Part shown: in pieces, positions 6,908-14,472 of the stretch
How positions within the stretch are numbered: position 1 is the first letter of the stretch
How the letters are laid out: each line of letters begins with the position of its first letter
Source: DATESG01 sp035270925
Lineage (GTDB): Bacteria > Bacillota_I > Bacilli_A > RFN20 > CAG-826
NCBI GenBank assembly: GCA_035270925.1
Contig: DATESG010000025.1
Location: 1 to 18,152, forward strand
Direction: 5' to 3'
DNA length: 18,152 nucleotides
The notes under the pieces: model-generated
Told to the model about the DNA's origin: nothing
Database searches by the model: none
Seen by the model: the letters and a program-made list of their open reading frames with translations, nothing else
Position numbers and translations under genes: made by a program

Positions 6908-8398
6908 ATGACCAGGAAACAACTTAGACCTAACATTGTCGTTAATTTAATTAGAACTTTAACGATCACGCTTTTGTCCTTTATTTCTTTCCCATTTGCC
7001 AGTACAGCTTTAGGTGATGTTGCAATGGGGCAATATAGTTGGGCCAACACTTTTGTCTACTTTTTTCTAATTATTGCTAAGCTTGGAATCCCCACTGTTG
7101 CGATTAGAGAATGTTCCAAAGTAAAAGATGATCCCGTTCTACTTGCAAAAAAAATCCAAACATACTTTTTTCTTCAATTGATCACAACGCTCATTTCATA
7201 TGCAGCAATGTTTATTATAGTGTTTGGGTTAAATGACACTGTTGTTGATTTGACTTCGAGGCCACTAGTAATGCTTTTGTCCCTTAACTTTTTGGTTGGA
7301 GTATTTTCCTTTGAATGGGTCTTTATCACACTTGAGAAGCACTTCTATATCGCGCTTAGATCTATTTTTACTGGTTCAATCGGTCTACTCCTTGTGATCA
7401 TGTTCGTCCGTAACGATCGTCACCTATTCACATATGCTTTCTTGGCAATGTTTACGACTTTTGCAACCGTAATTATTAATCTATTCATGTTAAGACAAGA
7501 AAAGATTTCACTTATTCCTAAAGATAAAATCGTATTGAAGGGAATCTTCAAACCTTTGATTATTATTTTCTTAATCACCCTAATTGTAACTGCTTATAAC
7601 CAAGCAGATAGCCTATTACTTGGTTATGTCGATGAAAGTAAAAGCCTAGTCGGCTCTTATGCAGTTGGGGTTCGAGGAATTGAAATAGTAATTACAATCA
7701 TCACCAGCCTTAGTGCGGTCTTCATTCCGCGGGCAACAATGGCGCTGAAAAATAACAACATCAAAGAATTTAACTATATCAATAATTATTCAACTAATAT
7801 TACCTTTTTTATTGCGCTTCCGGCTGTGACTACGATGATTATTTTGGCCCCACAAATTGTCGGCTTTATTGTTACCAATGATATTTATTGGAGTCCAACG
7901 GCAATCGAGAACGCTGTCTGGGCAATCATGATTTTATCCGCACTAATGTTTACTTATTCGCTCGGAGATAATATTTATCAACAAGTGCTTATTCCGCTTG
8001 GCAAAGAAAAAATCTATTTCTACACGATGATTGGTGGATTAATTCTTAACCTTGGTCTATCTATCACGAGTGTCTTCACCATCTTTAAAGATTATCCATT
8101 AATTGGTGTGTCGCTATCGACAATGGTGTCCGATATCTTAGTTTTAGGCTTACTAATATTTTTAACCCGCAAACATGTCTACAAGAATATCTTTAATAAT
8201 AATAATCTAAAAATAGTAATTGCGACTGCAATCATCGGGGTTATCACTTACTTTATGGCGCCAAGACTTAATATTGGCGATCCATTAATGTTAATTATCT
8301 CTGCAATCCTCATTGCTGGATCTATTTATATAATCATCCTCGCGATACTTAAAGAAGATATCGTACGTGAAACATTCAGTAAAAGTAAGCAAGACTAA
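6908..8398 (+). CDS. wzx: Wzx-type polysaccharide flippase (MOP superfamily)
   Basis: This membrane protein is expected to flip undecaprenyl-linked repeat units across the cytoplasmic membrane. The 496-residue length and about 14 hydrophobic segments spread evenly along the chain fit the polysaccharide-transport branch of the MOP superfamily. The N-terminal phrases FISFPFASTALGDVAMGQYSWA and LAKLGIPTVAIRE-like (here IIAKLGIPTVAIREC), and the later YNQADSLLLGYV and SLSAVFIPRA, are characteristic. It lies between the glycosyltransferases and the ATP-grasp gene, as expected for a Wzx/Wzy locus, with a Wzy-like gene on the opposite strand. The start is fixed by the -10 box seven bases upstream. 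The exact substrate is unknown. Confidence 0.88.
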   Translation: MTRKQLRPNIVVNLIRTLTITLLSFISFPFASTALGDVAMGQYSWANTFVYFFLIIAKLGIPTVAIRECSKVKDDPVLLAKKIQTYFFLQLITTLISYAAMFIIVFGLNDTVVDLTSRPLVMLLSLNFLVGVFSFEWVFITLEKHFYIALRSIFTGSIGLLLVIMFVRNDRHLFTYAFLAMFTTFATVIINLFMLRQEKISLIPKDKIVLKGIFKPLIIIFLITLIVTAYNQADSLLLGYVDESKSLVGSYAVGVRGIEIVITIITSLSAVFIPRATMALKNNNIKEFNYINNYSTNITFFIALPAVTTMIILAPQIVGFIVTNDIYWSPTAIENAVWAIMILSALMFTYSLGDNIYQQVLIPLGKEKIYFYTMIGGLILNLGLSITSVFTIFKDYPLIGVSLSTMVSDILVLGLLIFLTRKHVYKNIFNNNNLKIVIATAIIGVITYFMAPRLNIGDPLMLIISAILIAGSIYIIILAILKEDIVRETFSKSKQD

Positions 8399-8409
8399 CT
8401 AGGCCCTTG

Positions 8410-8418
8410 TGATAGTAT
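8410..8418 (+). promoter_or_regulatory. Extended -10-like box of the ATP-grasp gene, leaderless start
   Basis: The sequence TGA-TAGTAT ends six bases (AAAATT) before the ATG at 8425. The hexamer matches TATAAT at four positions, including the key TA and the final T, and it has the TGn extension. Spacing to the ATG is the same as for ung and the hydrolase gene, which supports it more than the hexamer alone does. Confidence 0.45.
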
Positions 8419-8424
8419 AAAATT

Positions 8425-9336
8425 ATGGGAAATCCAAATTTCAAAGAAAATAAACTTAAACGATTTGTGGCTAAGGCGCTCCAGCCCGTTTTAAGAATTT
8501 TAAATAAGAAGTTATACGTATCGCTCCAATATCGCTATATTACAGGCCATAAACTAGACTGGAAACACCTTAATCTTTACACCGAGAAACTCCAATATCT
8601 TCGTTTATATGTTTATCCATTCGATACGAATGTGATAAAAACGGCTTCTCGTCGCGGGGCTAGAGAATATGTTGAAGACAAGGGATATGGTGAAATATTA
8701 ATTCCATCGTTAGGAATATTTTCGAGTTTTGACGAGATCAACTTTGAAAAACTCCCCAACAAGTTTGTGATGAAAGCTACCCATGCCAGCGGCTTTAATT
8801 ACATATGCCTAGATAAGAATACGCTTGATATTTCTAAACTAAGAAATACCTTTAATAAATATCTAAAGACTGATTATGGGCGTCAAACTGTCGAACCTCA
8901 TTACTCAAAAATTAAACCCGAAATCATTATTGAAGAATATATTGGTAGGCAAGAAAAACTCCCTATTGAATATAAGCTTCATGTTTTTAATGGTAAGGTT
9001 AAATACCTTTATGTTGTTACTGGCCGCGGCACAAACATACGATACAACAACTTTTATGCTGATTGGACTCCCTTTAATGATGCCCAATTCAATCACTGGC
9101 AAACGAGTGCGGAAACAATTATGCCTCCAATCAATTTCAAAAAAATGATCAAAATCGCTGAAGATCTTTCTTCGCCCTTTCCCTTTGTCAGGCTTGACTT
9201 TTATGAAGTAGATGGAAAGATATACTTTGGTGAATTTACGTTTACTCCCGCGAAGGGTACGCTTGTTTTCGACAACAAAAAAGCCGATGATGAAATCGGC
9301 TCTTGGTTAGATATAAGTAGACTAATTAAGCGTTAG
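8425..9336 (+). CDS. TupA-like ATP-grasp protein
   Basis: This is an ATP-dependent ligase of the family named after TupA of teichuronopeptide synthesis. Such proteins are thought to join amino acid or peptide groups to cell-surface polysaccharide. The protein has 303 residues. Visible ATP-grasp landmarks are KFVMKATHASG (nucleotide lysine K117), IIIEEYIG (hinge acids near residues 170-171), EYKLHVFNGKVKYLYV and the metal-binding end VRLDFYEVDGKIYFGEFTFTPAKG. No membrane helix is seen, so it acts in the cytoplasm before export. It follows the flippase gene by 26 bp. It is convergent with the lipoprotein gene, and their stop codons overlap in TTAG. Its last 60 bp contain a terminator for the opposite strand. 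The substrate is not known from the sequence. Confidence 0.85.
   Translation: MGNPNFKENKLKRFVAKALQPVLRILNKKLYVSLQYRYITGHKLDWKHLNLYTEKLQYLRLYVYPFDTNVIKTASRRGAREYVEDKGYGEILIPSLGIFSSFDEINFEKLPNKFVMKATHASGFNYICLDKNTLDISKLRNTFNKYLKTDYGRQTVEPHYSKIKPEIIIEEYIGRQEKLPIEYKLHVFNGKVKYLYVVTGRGTNIRYNNFYADWTPFNDAQFNHWQTSAETIMPPINFKKMIKIAEDLSSPFPFVRLDFYEVDGKIYFGEFTFTPAKGTLVFDNKKADDEIGSWLDISRLIKR
9273..9301 (-). terminator. Leftward intrinsic terminator inside the ATP-grasp gene
   Basis: On the minus strand AGCCGAT-TTCATC-ATCGGCT forms a perfect 7-bp stem followed by TTTTTGTTGTC. It lies 32-60 bp beyond the stop codon of the leftward lipoprotein gene, so it should end the leftward polysaccharide operon. On the plus strand there is no U tract after the stem, so the ATP-grasp gene itself should be read through. 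Confidence 0.75.
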
Positions 9337-10331
9337 TTCCAGTTTGAATAAGGCAACATAATTTCATACATCATTACCGCAAAAGAGTAGTCATTTGCGG
9401 GGTTATCTACGCCTTCAGGCTTGATAAGATCATGCTCGAGTAACTCATAAGAAATGGACAATGCGTTCGTTCTTTTTAATAGCGCAAATTCTTCTTCGTT
9501 CATCACATCTTCAAAGTATAATTGGATGATATTTGTTTGAGCGTTATCATCAGTTCTTAGGTCGTCAATTGGAAAAGTGAAACTGACCTTCCGTGCAGCA
9601 TTACTTGCACTTTCTTCGACATAAAATGAAACATTAAGTTTGATTTTTGCGGTCGGAATGCGGCTAACGCCAAGTTCGTGATAAGGGATATTGCTTCCAC
9701 CACGAAGTGCGAGTGTTAGGACGTGATAATCAACAAGTTCAAAGTCAAATTGTTTGCCAAAGCCGGCTTCGTCAATTTGCATTCTGACTAAGGGTCCCGA
9801 ACCATCGCAAGCCAGAAGCCCTTCGGTTAGTTTCGAAAACATCCCTTTTTTAAAAGAATCATTGATGGCTTCGTTGCCGTAATTTTGTGCAGTCAGTTTG
9901 TTAACATCAGCATAATTAATCCAGCTCGTTTTACTTGAGGTGCTCATCGCCGCCATAAGTGCATTTAAGTAAGCGGTTTCTGAAGGATAATCACTCATCT
10001 TAATTGCTATAACACTGTCATCGCCATAGTCTTCCACTAAGTCATCTAGGGTGATTAGTCCTTTGCCAAGATCCTTCATGATCGCGTCATTGTAGGCATT
10101 TTGATAAGCCCGAGCTTGAGTAAATTGTGAAGCGTTTAATGCAAACGTTGTTTCATTACCAGTATATTTACTTGCTTTAAGTGCGTCCGGAAATGTTCTG
10201 AAATAATTATCGAGAAATTCTTGCGTGTGAAATTCTCCCAAGCCATAAACTTCGTTAACAGCTCCTTTACAGCTTGTTAGCATTAAGGCGATAAAAGGAA
10301 TAAGCATTATTCTTCTTACATTTTTATTCAT
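9333..10331 (-). CDS. Lipoprotein of unknown function in the polysaccharide locus
   Basis: A 332-residue protein that I do not recognise. Its N-terminus is a lipoprotein signal peptide: basic MNKNVRR, a hydrophobic stretch, and the lipobox LTSC with C21 as the lipidated cysteine. The mature protein should sit on the outer face of the membrane. The remainder is soluble, with no further membrane helix and no repeat. The second half is rich in alternating hydrophobic residues that suggest beta strands (KIKLNVSFYVEE, RKVSFTFPIDDL). It overlaps the Wzy-like gene by 8 bp, and GAGAGG sits upstream, so it is translated with that gene and probably serves the same polysaccharide (inference). A role in anchoring, ligation or length control would fit but is not shown. 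Confidence 0.75.
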   Translation of the reverse strand: MNKNVRRIMLIPFIALMLTSCKGAVNEVYGLGEFHTQEFLDNYFRTFPDALKASKYTGNETTFALNASQFTQARAYQNAYNDAIMKDLGKGLITLDDLVEDYGDDSVIAIKMSDYPSETAYLNALMAAMSTSSKTSWINYADVNKLTAQNYGNEAINDSFKKGMFSKLTEGLLACDGSGPLVRMQIDEAGFGKQFDFELVDYHVLTLALRGGSNIPYHELGVSRIPTAKIKLNVSFYVEESASNAARKVSFTFPIDDLRTDDNAQTNIIQLYFEDVMNEEEFALLKRTNALSISYELLEHDLIKPEGVDNPANDYSFAVMMYEIMLPYSNWN

Positions 10332-11739
10332 TGATCATTTCCTCTCCCTTTTTAACATTAAGTTCTCGCCGCGGTTTAGCAATATACATATAACCAATCA
10401 GGAATAAAGAAATTGCAAACTCTTTAGATTCAACAAATGGGAAGTAATTTCTTTGCCAGTAGCTTTGATCAAAACTCAATTGATTGAATTGATACTTGAG
10501 CATATAACGAGTAAATAATGTCACTAAGAATGCGAGTACCATGTATTTCGTCACGACATTGTCGCTTGAATGGTTAATATAATCAACACTGAATTTAATA
10601 GCGATAACGATGACGGCTAGAAATGCAATTACCCCAACAATTCCTGTCTCTTTCATTGTATCAAGAATAATATTGCCGCTAGGAAAAATGAGAATATTTT
10701 CATAACTGTAATTATATGGATTTCCAAATAAGAAATTTGGATCAAAGGCTTCTTTAATGATCCCCATATATTTAATAGTGTATCCGTTATAAAAAATACG
10801 TCTGGTCAATGCATTGCTGTTAAGCACGGTTTCAACAAACCCAACTTCTAAGGCCGCAAGTATTCCCACAAAAATTAGGAATATACCTAGGCCTACGGCA
10901 ACTAGGATTGAGGTTTTAAAATGCTTCATTTTGTGAACCTTAAACTTAAACATTAAAGCGAGTAATAAGGCCGGAATTAAATAAATCAGCGATCTGAAAT
11001 CAGTTAAGAAAATGATTGTTAGTAAACCAATGCTCCCAATCGCAATCAATATAAGCGGGTATGGTTTCTTTAGTTCCTTCAAAAATAATAATGCGAATAG
11101 CGGCACAATTACCAAAAGCCCCATTGTCACAAGGACGTTGTAATTAACGGTTTCAATGTTGAAACCTTGCAGTAAGTTAGCCTGTAATACAACAGGATAG
11201 GCACTACCTTCAAAATAGTTTACTCTTTCACCATAAATTATCCGGTGGAAGAAACCATAGTTCATAAGTGTTGCGGCAAGCGAGACAAAAAGTAGGAGCG
11301 CAATGCCTGAATAAATGAAGAAAATAAAGTTCGTTTTCGAAATTAGCTTGGTTCTGCTAATAAAATAACCTAGTAACAAAAATGCAATACCGCCAACAGA
11401 AGTCATCAAGATCGTAAATAAATCACGATTTAACAAACTAATCGAAGGGCTAAAGAGTTCTGAAGGATGAGACCCAAATACAGGCGAAAAGGCCATAGAG
11501 ATTAAGAATATCACTAGGGGAAGGAAAATAAATATGAAGCCATTTGTTAAATCTTCATTTAGCGTTTTCAAAAATGCTGGTAAAAGCACTATCACAAGCA
11601 AAATTGCAAATAAGCGATAGGCGCTTCCTAAGTTCCCAAGATTAAACGCTAATAAAAACATCAGTTCAATTACAAGAAAAATCGCAATCGGCACGACCTT
11701 ATACTTATATGTTGCGTTGTTTACAATTTTTTCAATCAC
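10324..11739 (-). CDS. Wzy / O-antigen-ligase-like polysaccharide polymerase
   Basis: This is a polytopic membrane protein of 471 residues with about 12 hydrophobic helices and a larger outside loop before the last helices. The loop carries FPSGNIILDTMKETGIVG, which resembles the HNxxLxxxxExGxxG segment of O-antigen ligases and Wzy polymerases, with the usual histidine position replaced. It probably links exported repeat units into a chain. The assignment rests on topology, this motif and gene context. The start is taken at GTG 11739 because AAAGGGG lies eight bases upstream and the GTG overlaps the previous stop as GTGA. A GTG nine bases upstream (11748) would put the ribosome site against the start. 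The gene overlaps the lipoprotein gene by 8 bp. Confidence 0.72.
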   Translation of the reverse strand: MIEKIVNNATYKYKVVPIAIFLVIELMFLLAFNLGNLGSAYRLFAILLVIVLLPAFLKTLNEDLTNGFIFIFLPLVIFLISMAFSPVFGSHPSELFSPSISLLNRDLFTILMTSVGGIAFLLLGYFISRTKLISKTNFIFFIYSGIALLLFVSLAATLMNYGFFHRIIYGERVNYFEGSAYPVVLQANLLQGFNIETVNYNVLVTMGLLVIVPLFALLFLKELKKPYPLILIAIGSIGLLTIIFLTDFRSLIYLIPALLLALMFKFKVHKMKHFKTSILVAVGLGIFLIFVGILAALEVGFVETVLNSNALTRRIFYNGYTIKYMGIIKEAFDPNFLFGNPYNYSYENILIFPSGNIILDTMKETGIVGVIAFLAVIVIAIKFSVDYINHSSDNVVTKYMVLAFLVTLFTRYMLKYQFNQLSFDQSYWQRNYFPFVESKEFAISLFLIGYMYIAKPRRELNVKKGEEMINE

Positions 11740-12683
11740 CAATAACACCCCTTTTCAACTTTTTGATATCCAGTTGGACGATCTTTTGGTCGTATCCAAT
11801 CTTTGTTAATGTGTTTTTTAACGTACTCTCGATTTTCCCAACGGCGGCCAATTATCCCAAACAGTAATTGTGTTGCCCCTCCGGTTTGAATGGCTTGTTT
11901 ATTTAGCGACTTGATATAAAGGCATAAAGGCGATCCATACGCTCCGGCCCCGACAAGTGCGACATCAAACTCGTGTTTGAGGATTTCAACTTTCATATAG
12001 TCTAGCGCTTCAAACCAGTTACCAAAACGTGGATCAATTTGTTCTGCCATTGTTTGCACCGCTTTAATTGTAATGAGTTCAAAATCAGGAAGCATGCTAG
12101 GACTATTAGGAAACAAAAGAGTTCGCTTTTTATATTGAGACTCGATTTGCTCGGCAAATGGTGAGATTACTAAAACTTTACGACCCTTTAGTAAATGTGA
12201 CCATTGACCTAGAAGTGGATCAAGCGCCCAGTTTTGAACTGGTTTCGCATTATAGGTAAAATTACGGAAAAAATAGTTTTCCATGTGTAAACCGCTGATT
12301 CCGAGAATGTCTGTTTCAATAAGGTGGTTATGCATATATTTACAATAGTGAGTGAGATTATCTTGCGAAGTTGGAAAGAACCCAGCATTATTTTTCATTG
12401 AACTAATGACACTATCTTTAAAAGAACCACTAAAACCAAAACGGATTTTTTCATAATTGTTCAAACAGGATAATTCAACCGCGCCAAATCTGATTGCCGC
12501 GAAACTTTGATTAGTTTTAAGTGCATCAAAAATATAGCCTGAACTTTTTTGCATTGAAATTTGTTTTATCGCACCAATTTGGTCTGTTTTAGGTTTGATC
12601 TTGAAAATTTTGTACTTCAGTACAGTGGGTACACTTTTGATAAAGTCGAGGGCATATGATAGCCGTGTGCGTTTCGTTCTCAT
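11736..12683 (-). CDS. GT-D-like putative glycosyltransferase
   Basis: A 315-residue soluble protein that resembles a family common in capsule loci and related to the GT-D fold (DUF1792-type) glycosyltransferases. An N-terminal segment carries AAIRFGAVELSCLN around R65-E70. A central strand reads RKVLVISPFAEQIESQ, followed by DVALVGAGAYGSPLCLYIK, then GGATQLLFGIIGRRWENR, and the protein ends GCYW. In GT-D enzymes the first motif is usually G-D-G-E. Here the aspartate position is alanine (GAVE), so the metal or nucleotide contact differs or the protein belongs to a sister family. The gene begins 2 bp after the TcdA-like gene and has -10 boxes inside that gene's end. Its TGA stop overlaps the next start as GTGA. 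The biochemical role is inferred. Confidence 0.62.
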   Translation of the reverse strand: MRTKRTRLSYALDFIKSVPTVLKYKIFKIKPKTDQIGAIKQISMQKSSGYIFDALKTNQSFAAIRFGAVELSCLNNYEKIRFGFSGSFKDSVISSMKNNAGFFPTSQDNLTHYCKYMHNHLIETDILGISGLHMENYFFRNFTYNAKPVQNWALDPLLGQWSHLLKGRKVLVISPFAEQIESQYKKRTLLFPNSPSMLPDFELITIKAVQTMAEQIDPRFGNWFEALDYMKVEILKHEFDVALVGAGAYGSPLCLYIKSLNKQAIQTGGATQLLFGIIGRRWENREYVKKHINKDWIRPKDRPTGYQKVEKGCYW

Positions 12684-12685
12684 AA

Positions 12686-13381
12686 CTATTTTATATTATA
12701 CATTAAATATTGATTAAGAATATAGCTTGCAATCGCCAGTCCATATGCGGGTGGAACAAATGGTGAACTTGATGGTTTTCTTGTTAGGGTCTTCTTAGGT
12801 TGCTCTTTGCTAGTAACAACAGCAAGTTTTTTAACATGAGCCTTACGTAAGTGCTCTCTAATCATTTTTGCAAGTGGGTCATAAGTTGTCTGAAATATAT
12901 CGGCAATAAATACTTGAGTTGGGTCAAGGCGATTACCCGCTCCCATTGATGAGATAATTGGAATTTCGTGATTAACACATTCCATAATTAAATTAATTTT
13001 ATCGTAAATTGAGTCAATCGCATCAACAACGAAGTCATAACTTTTCAAATCAAAAGAGGCTAAGGTTGCAAAGTTTACTTCTTCTTTAATTGCGGTGATT
13101 TTGAGGTTAGGATTGATATCGAGCAAACGTTGCCTTAATACTTCAACTTTATCTTGGCCAATCTTAGAATTAAGCGCAATTATTTGGCGATTAATATTCG
13201 TGATATCAACGATATCGCGGTCGACAATTGTCAGCGAACCGATGCCTGATCTAGCAAGGCTCTCGGCAGCCTGTCCTCCTACGCCACCAACACCAAAAAC
13301 AATAATGCGTTTATTACTTAGTATCTCCAGTGCCTCTGGTCCCACCAACATCTCTAAACGTTGTAAGAAGTTATTCTCCAT
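12686..13381 (-). CDS. tcdA: TcdA-like tRNA threonylcarbamoyladenosine dehydratase
   Basis: This is an E1-like enzyme that uses ATP to cyclise t6A at position 37 of ANN-decoding tRNAs into ct6A. The 231-residue protein has the ThiF/MoeB nucleotide-binding core: GVGGVGG at residues 30-36, then SLTIVDRDIVDITNINRQ, VDAIDSIYDKI, SSMGAGNRLDPTQ and YDPLAKMIREHLRK. These match the TcdA branch rather than MoeB or ThiF, and the CxxC zinc pairs of MoeB are absent. It is about 35 residues shorter than the E. coli enzyme, mainly at the two ends. The start at 13381 is chosen because the family alignment begins with FLQRLEMLVG. A longer in-frame reading from 13456 would overlap the hydrolase gene by 86 bp. 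The chosen start overlaps it by 11 bp. Confidence 0.85.
   Translation of the reverse strand: MENNFLQRLEMLVGPEALEILSNKRIIVFGVGGVGGQAAESLARSGIGSLTIVDRDIVDITNINRQIIALNSKIGQDKVEVLRQRLLDINPNLKITAIKEEVNFATLASFDLKSYDFVVDAIDSIYDKINLIMECVNHEIPIISSMGAGNRLDPTQVFIADIFQTTYDPLAKMIREHLRKAHVKKLAVVTSKEQPKKTLTRKPSSSPFVPPAYGLAIASYILNQYLMYNIK
12690..12700 (-). promoter_or_regulatory. Overlapping -10 boxes before the GT-D-like gene
   Basis: On the minus strand TATAATATAAA contains TATAAT (12700-12695), 11 bp before the ATG, and TATAAA (12695-12690), exactly 6 bp before it. Both lie in the last codons of the TcdA-like gene. The second gives the same six-base spacing seen at other leaderless starts. This would let the polysaccharide genes be transcribed apart from the hydrolase-tcdA pair. 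No -35 is evident. Confidence 0.45.
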
Positions 13382-14324
13382 GAATGAACTCTCTGATCGC
13401 CGGATAGACAATTTCTGGCGCATAGCGCATAGATTCGCAATGGCTGGCATTTTCAATTCTAATTAAACGTTTTGGCGCATTACAGGCCTTAAAGTTTTTG
13501 ACACTCATGTTATAAGGGACAAAGTTGTCACCTGTTCCATGGATAAAGAGCACGGGTATTCGCGTGTTTTTTTTGGCTTCTTTGGTGACGGTTGTTTCTT
13601 TCATTGAAAACTTTGCAAATATTTTGCAATATGTATTAATTCCGAAAAAGAGAAATTTTGGTTGGAATTTAACAATCTTTTTCCCAGTATGAAGGGCGAT
13701 TCCACTTGGACGAGAATAACCTGAATCTGCAATAATACCTTTGACCGAAGGCGGTAAACCATTAAGACCACTAGTCAATAAAACTGTGGCGGCACCCATG
13801 GAAATTCCACTTAAATATATTTCTTTTTTACCTTTAAAGCGTTCATCAAGATAAAAAATCCATTCTCTTAAATCAAAGCGTTCGCGTATACCAAAAGTTG
13901 TATATTGGCCTCCACTAAGACCACAACCTCGTTGATCAATTATTAATAAACTTGTTTTTAGTTGTTCATATAGGTTGTTTTGAATACCAATATCATCAAA
14001 CCCACTCGAGTAGTACCCATGGACAAAAATAATTATCTTGTCACTCTCTTCGTTTTCATAAAAATAACCGTGCAATTTTACGTCAACATTCAAAATTTCG
14101 ACATCCTCGTGCTCTTTTAACATATACTTTTGTTTAACTTGTTCCATTGATCCCAAATAGCGACCCCACCTAACTCCAAATAATGGAGCATAGAGAATTG
14201 TTCGATTAAATCTCAGTCGACTGAAAATAAGCCCAAATGTCACATTAACAATCGTAAAATATGTCGAGATTCCTACGACAATCAGGCTAGATATGATAAT
14301 GAGAATAATTTTCCAAGTTTCCAT
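13371..14324 (-). CDS. Membrane-anchored alpha/beta hydrolase
   Basis: A 317-residue serine hydrolase with one N-terminal membrane helix (about residues 5-27) and an alpha/beta-hydrolase domain. Visible elements are IIIFVHGYYSSG (oxyanion region), the nucleophile elbow G-I-S175-M-G, the acid D266 in FIHGTGDNFVPY and the base H295 in ASHCESM. This is a complete catalytic triad. The architecture resembles the YqkD/BD-FAE type of prolyl-oligopeptidase-like hydrolases often found in Bacillota. The substrate is unknown. Whether the catalytic domain faces in or out is not settled by the sequence. It heads the leftward unit with the TcdA-like gene and overlaps it by 11 bp. The start is fixed by an extended -10 box ending six bases before the ATG. 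Confidence 0.85.
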   Translation of the reverse strand: METWKIILIIISSLIVVGISTYFTIVNVTFGLIFSRLRFNRTILYAPLFGVRWGRYLGSMEQVKQKYMLKEHEDVEILNVDVKLHGYFYENEESDKIIIFVHGYYSSGFDDIGIQNNLYEQLKTSLLIIDQRGCGLSGGQYTTFGIRERFDLREWIFYLDERFKGKKEIYLSGISMGAATVLLTSGLNGLPPSVKGIIADSGYSRPSGIALHTGKKIVKFQPKFLFFGINTYCKIFAKFSMKETTVTKEAKKNTRIPVLFIHGTGDNFVPYNMSVKNFKACNAPKRLIRIENASHCESMRYAPEIVYPAIREFIHGE

Positions 14325-14330
14325 AGATAG

Positions 14331-14339
14331 ATTATAACA
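14331..14339 (-). promoter_or_regulatory. Extended -10 promoter of hydrolase gene, leaderless start
   Basis: The minus strand reads TGT-TATAAT, then CTATCT, then the ATG at 14324. The box, extension and six-base spacing are the same as for ung, and no ribosome-binding site is possible between them. Confidence 0.65.
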
Positions 14340-14437
14340 AAGTTTGAGGTTTATTAATCTGAGTTTCCATTAATACTCACTTTAGTAGAATATCTTTGTT
14401 AACGAGCAAATGACTAACGTTTTATGTGCTTGAGGAA

Positions 14438-14443
14438 TATAAT
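14438..14443 (+). promoter_or_regulatory. -10 box of CoA-disulfide reductase gene
   Basis: A perfect TATAAT lies 29 bp before the ATG at 14473, and a strong AAGGAGG site lies in the resulting short leader. A -35 hexamer at normal spacing is not evident. This gene therefore has the classical leadered layout, in contrast to its divergent neighbour. Confidence 0.5.
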
Positions 14444-14472
14444 AATCATGACTTATTTAAGGAGGTTTTTTT

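Noticed and set aside
5722..12683. Genetic code 4 (TGA as tryptophan)
   Set aside because: No gene contains an in-frame TGA, all visible tryptophans are TGG, and the two TGAs at gene ends sit in ATGA/GTGA start-stop overlaps.
13382..13456. N-terminal 25-residue extension of the TcdA-like protein
   Set aside because: It lies in the hydrolase coding region and does not look like TcdA. The ATG at 13381 fits the family.
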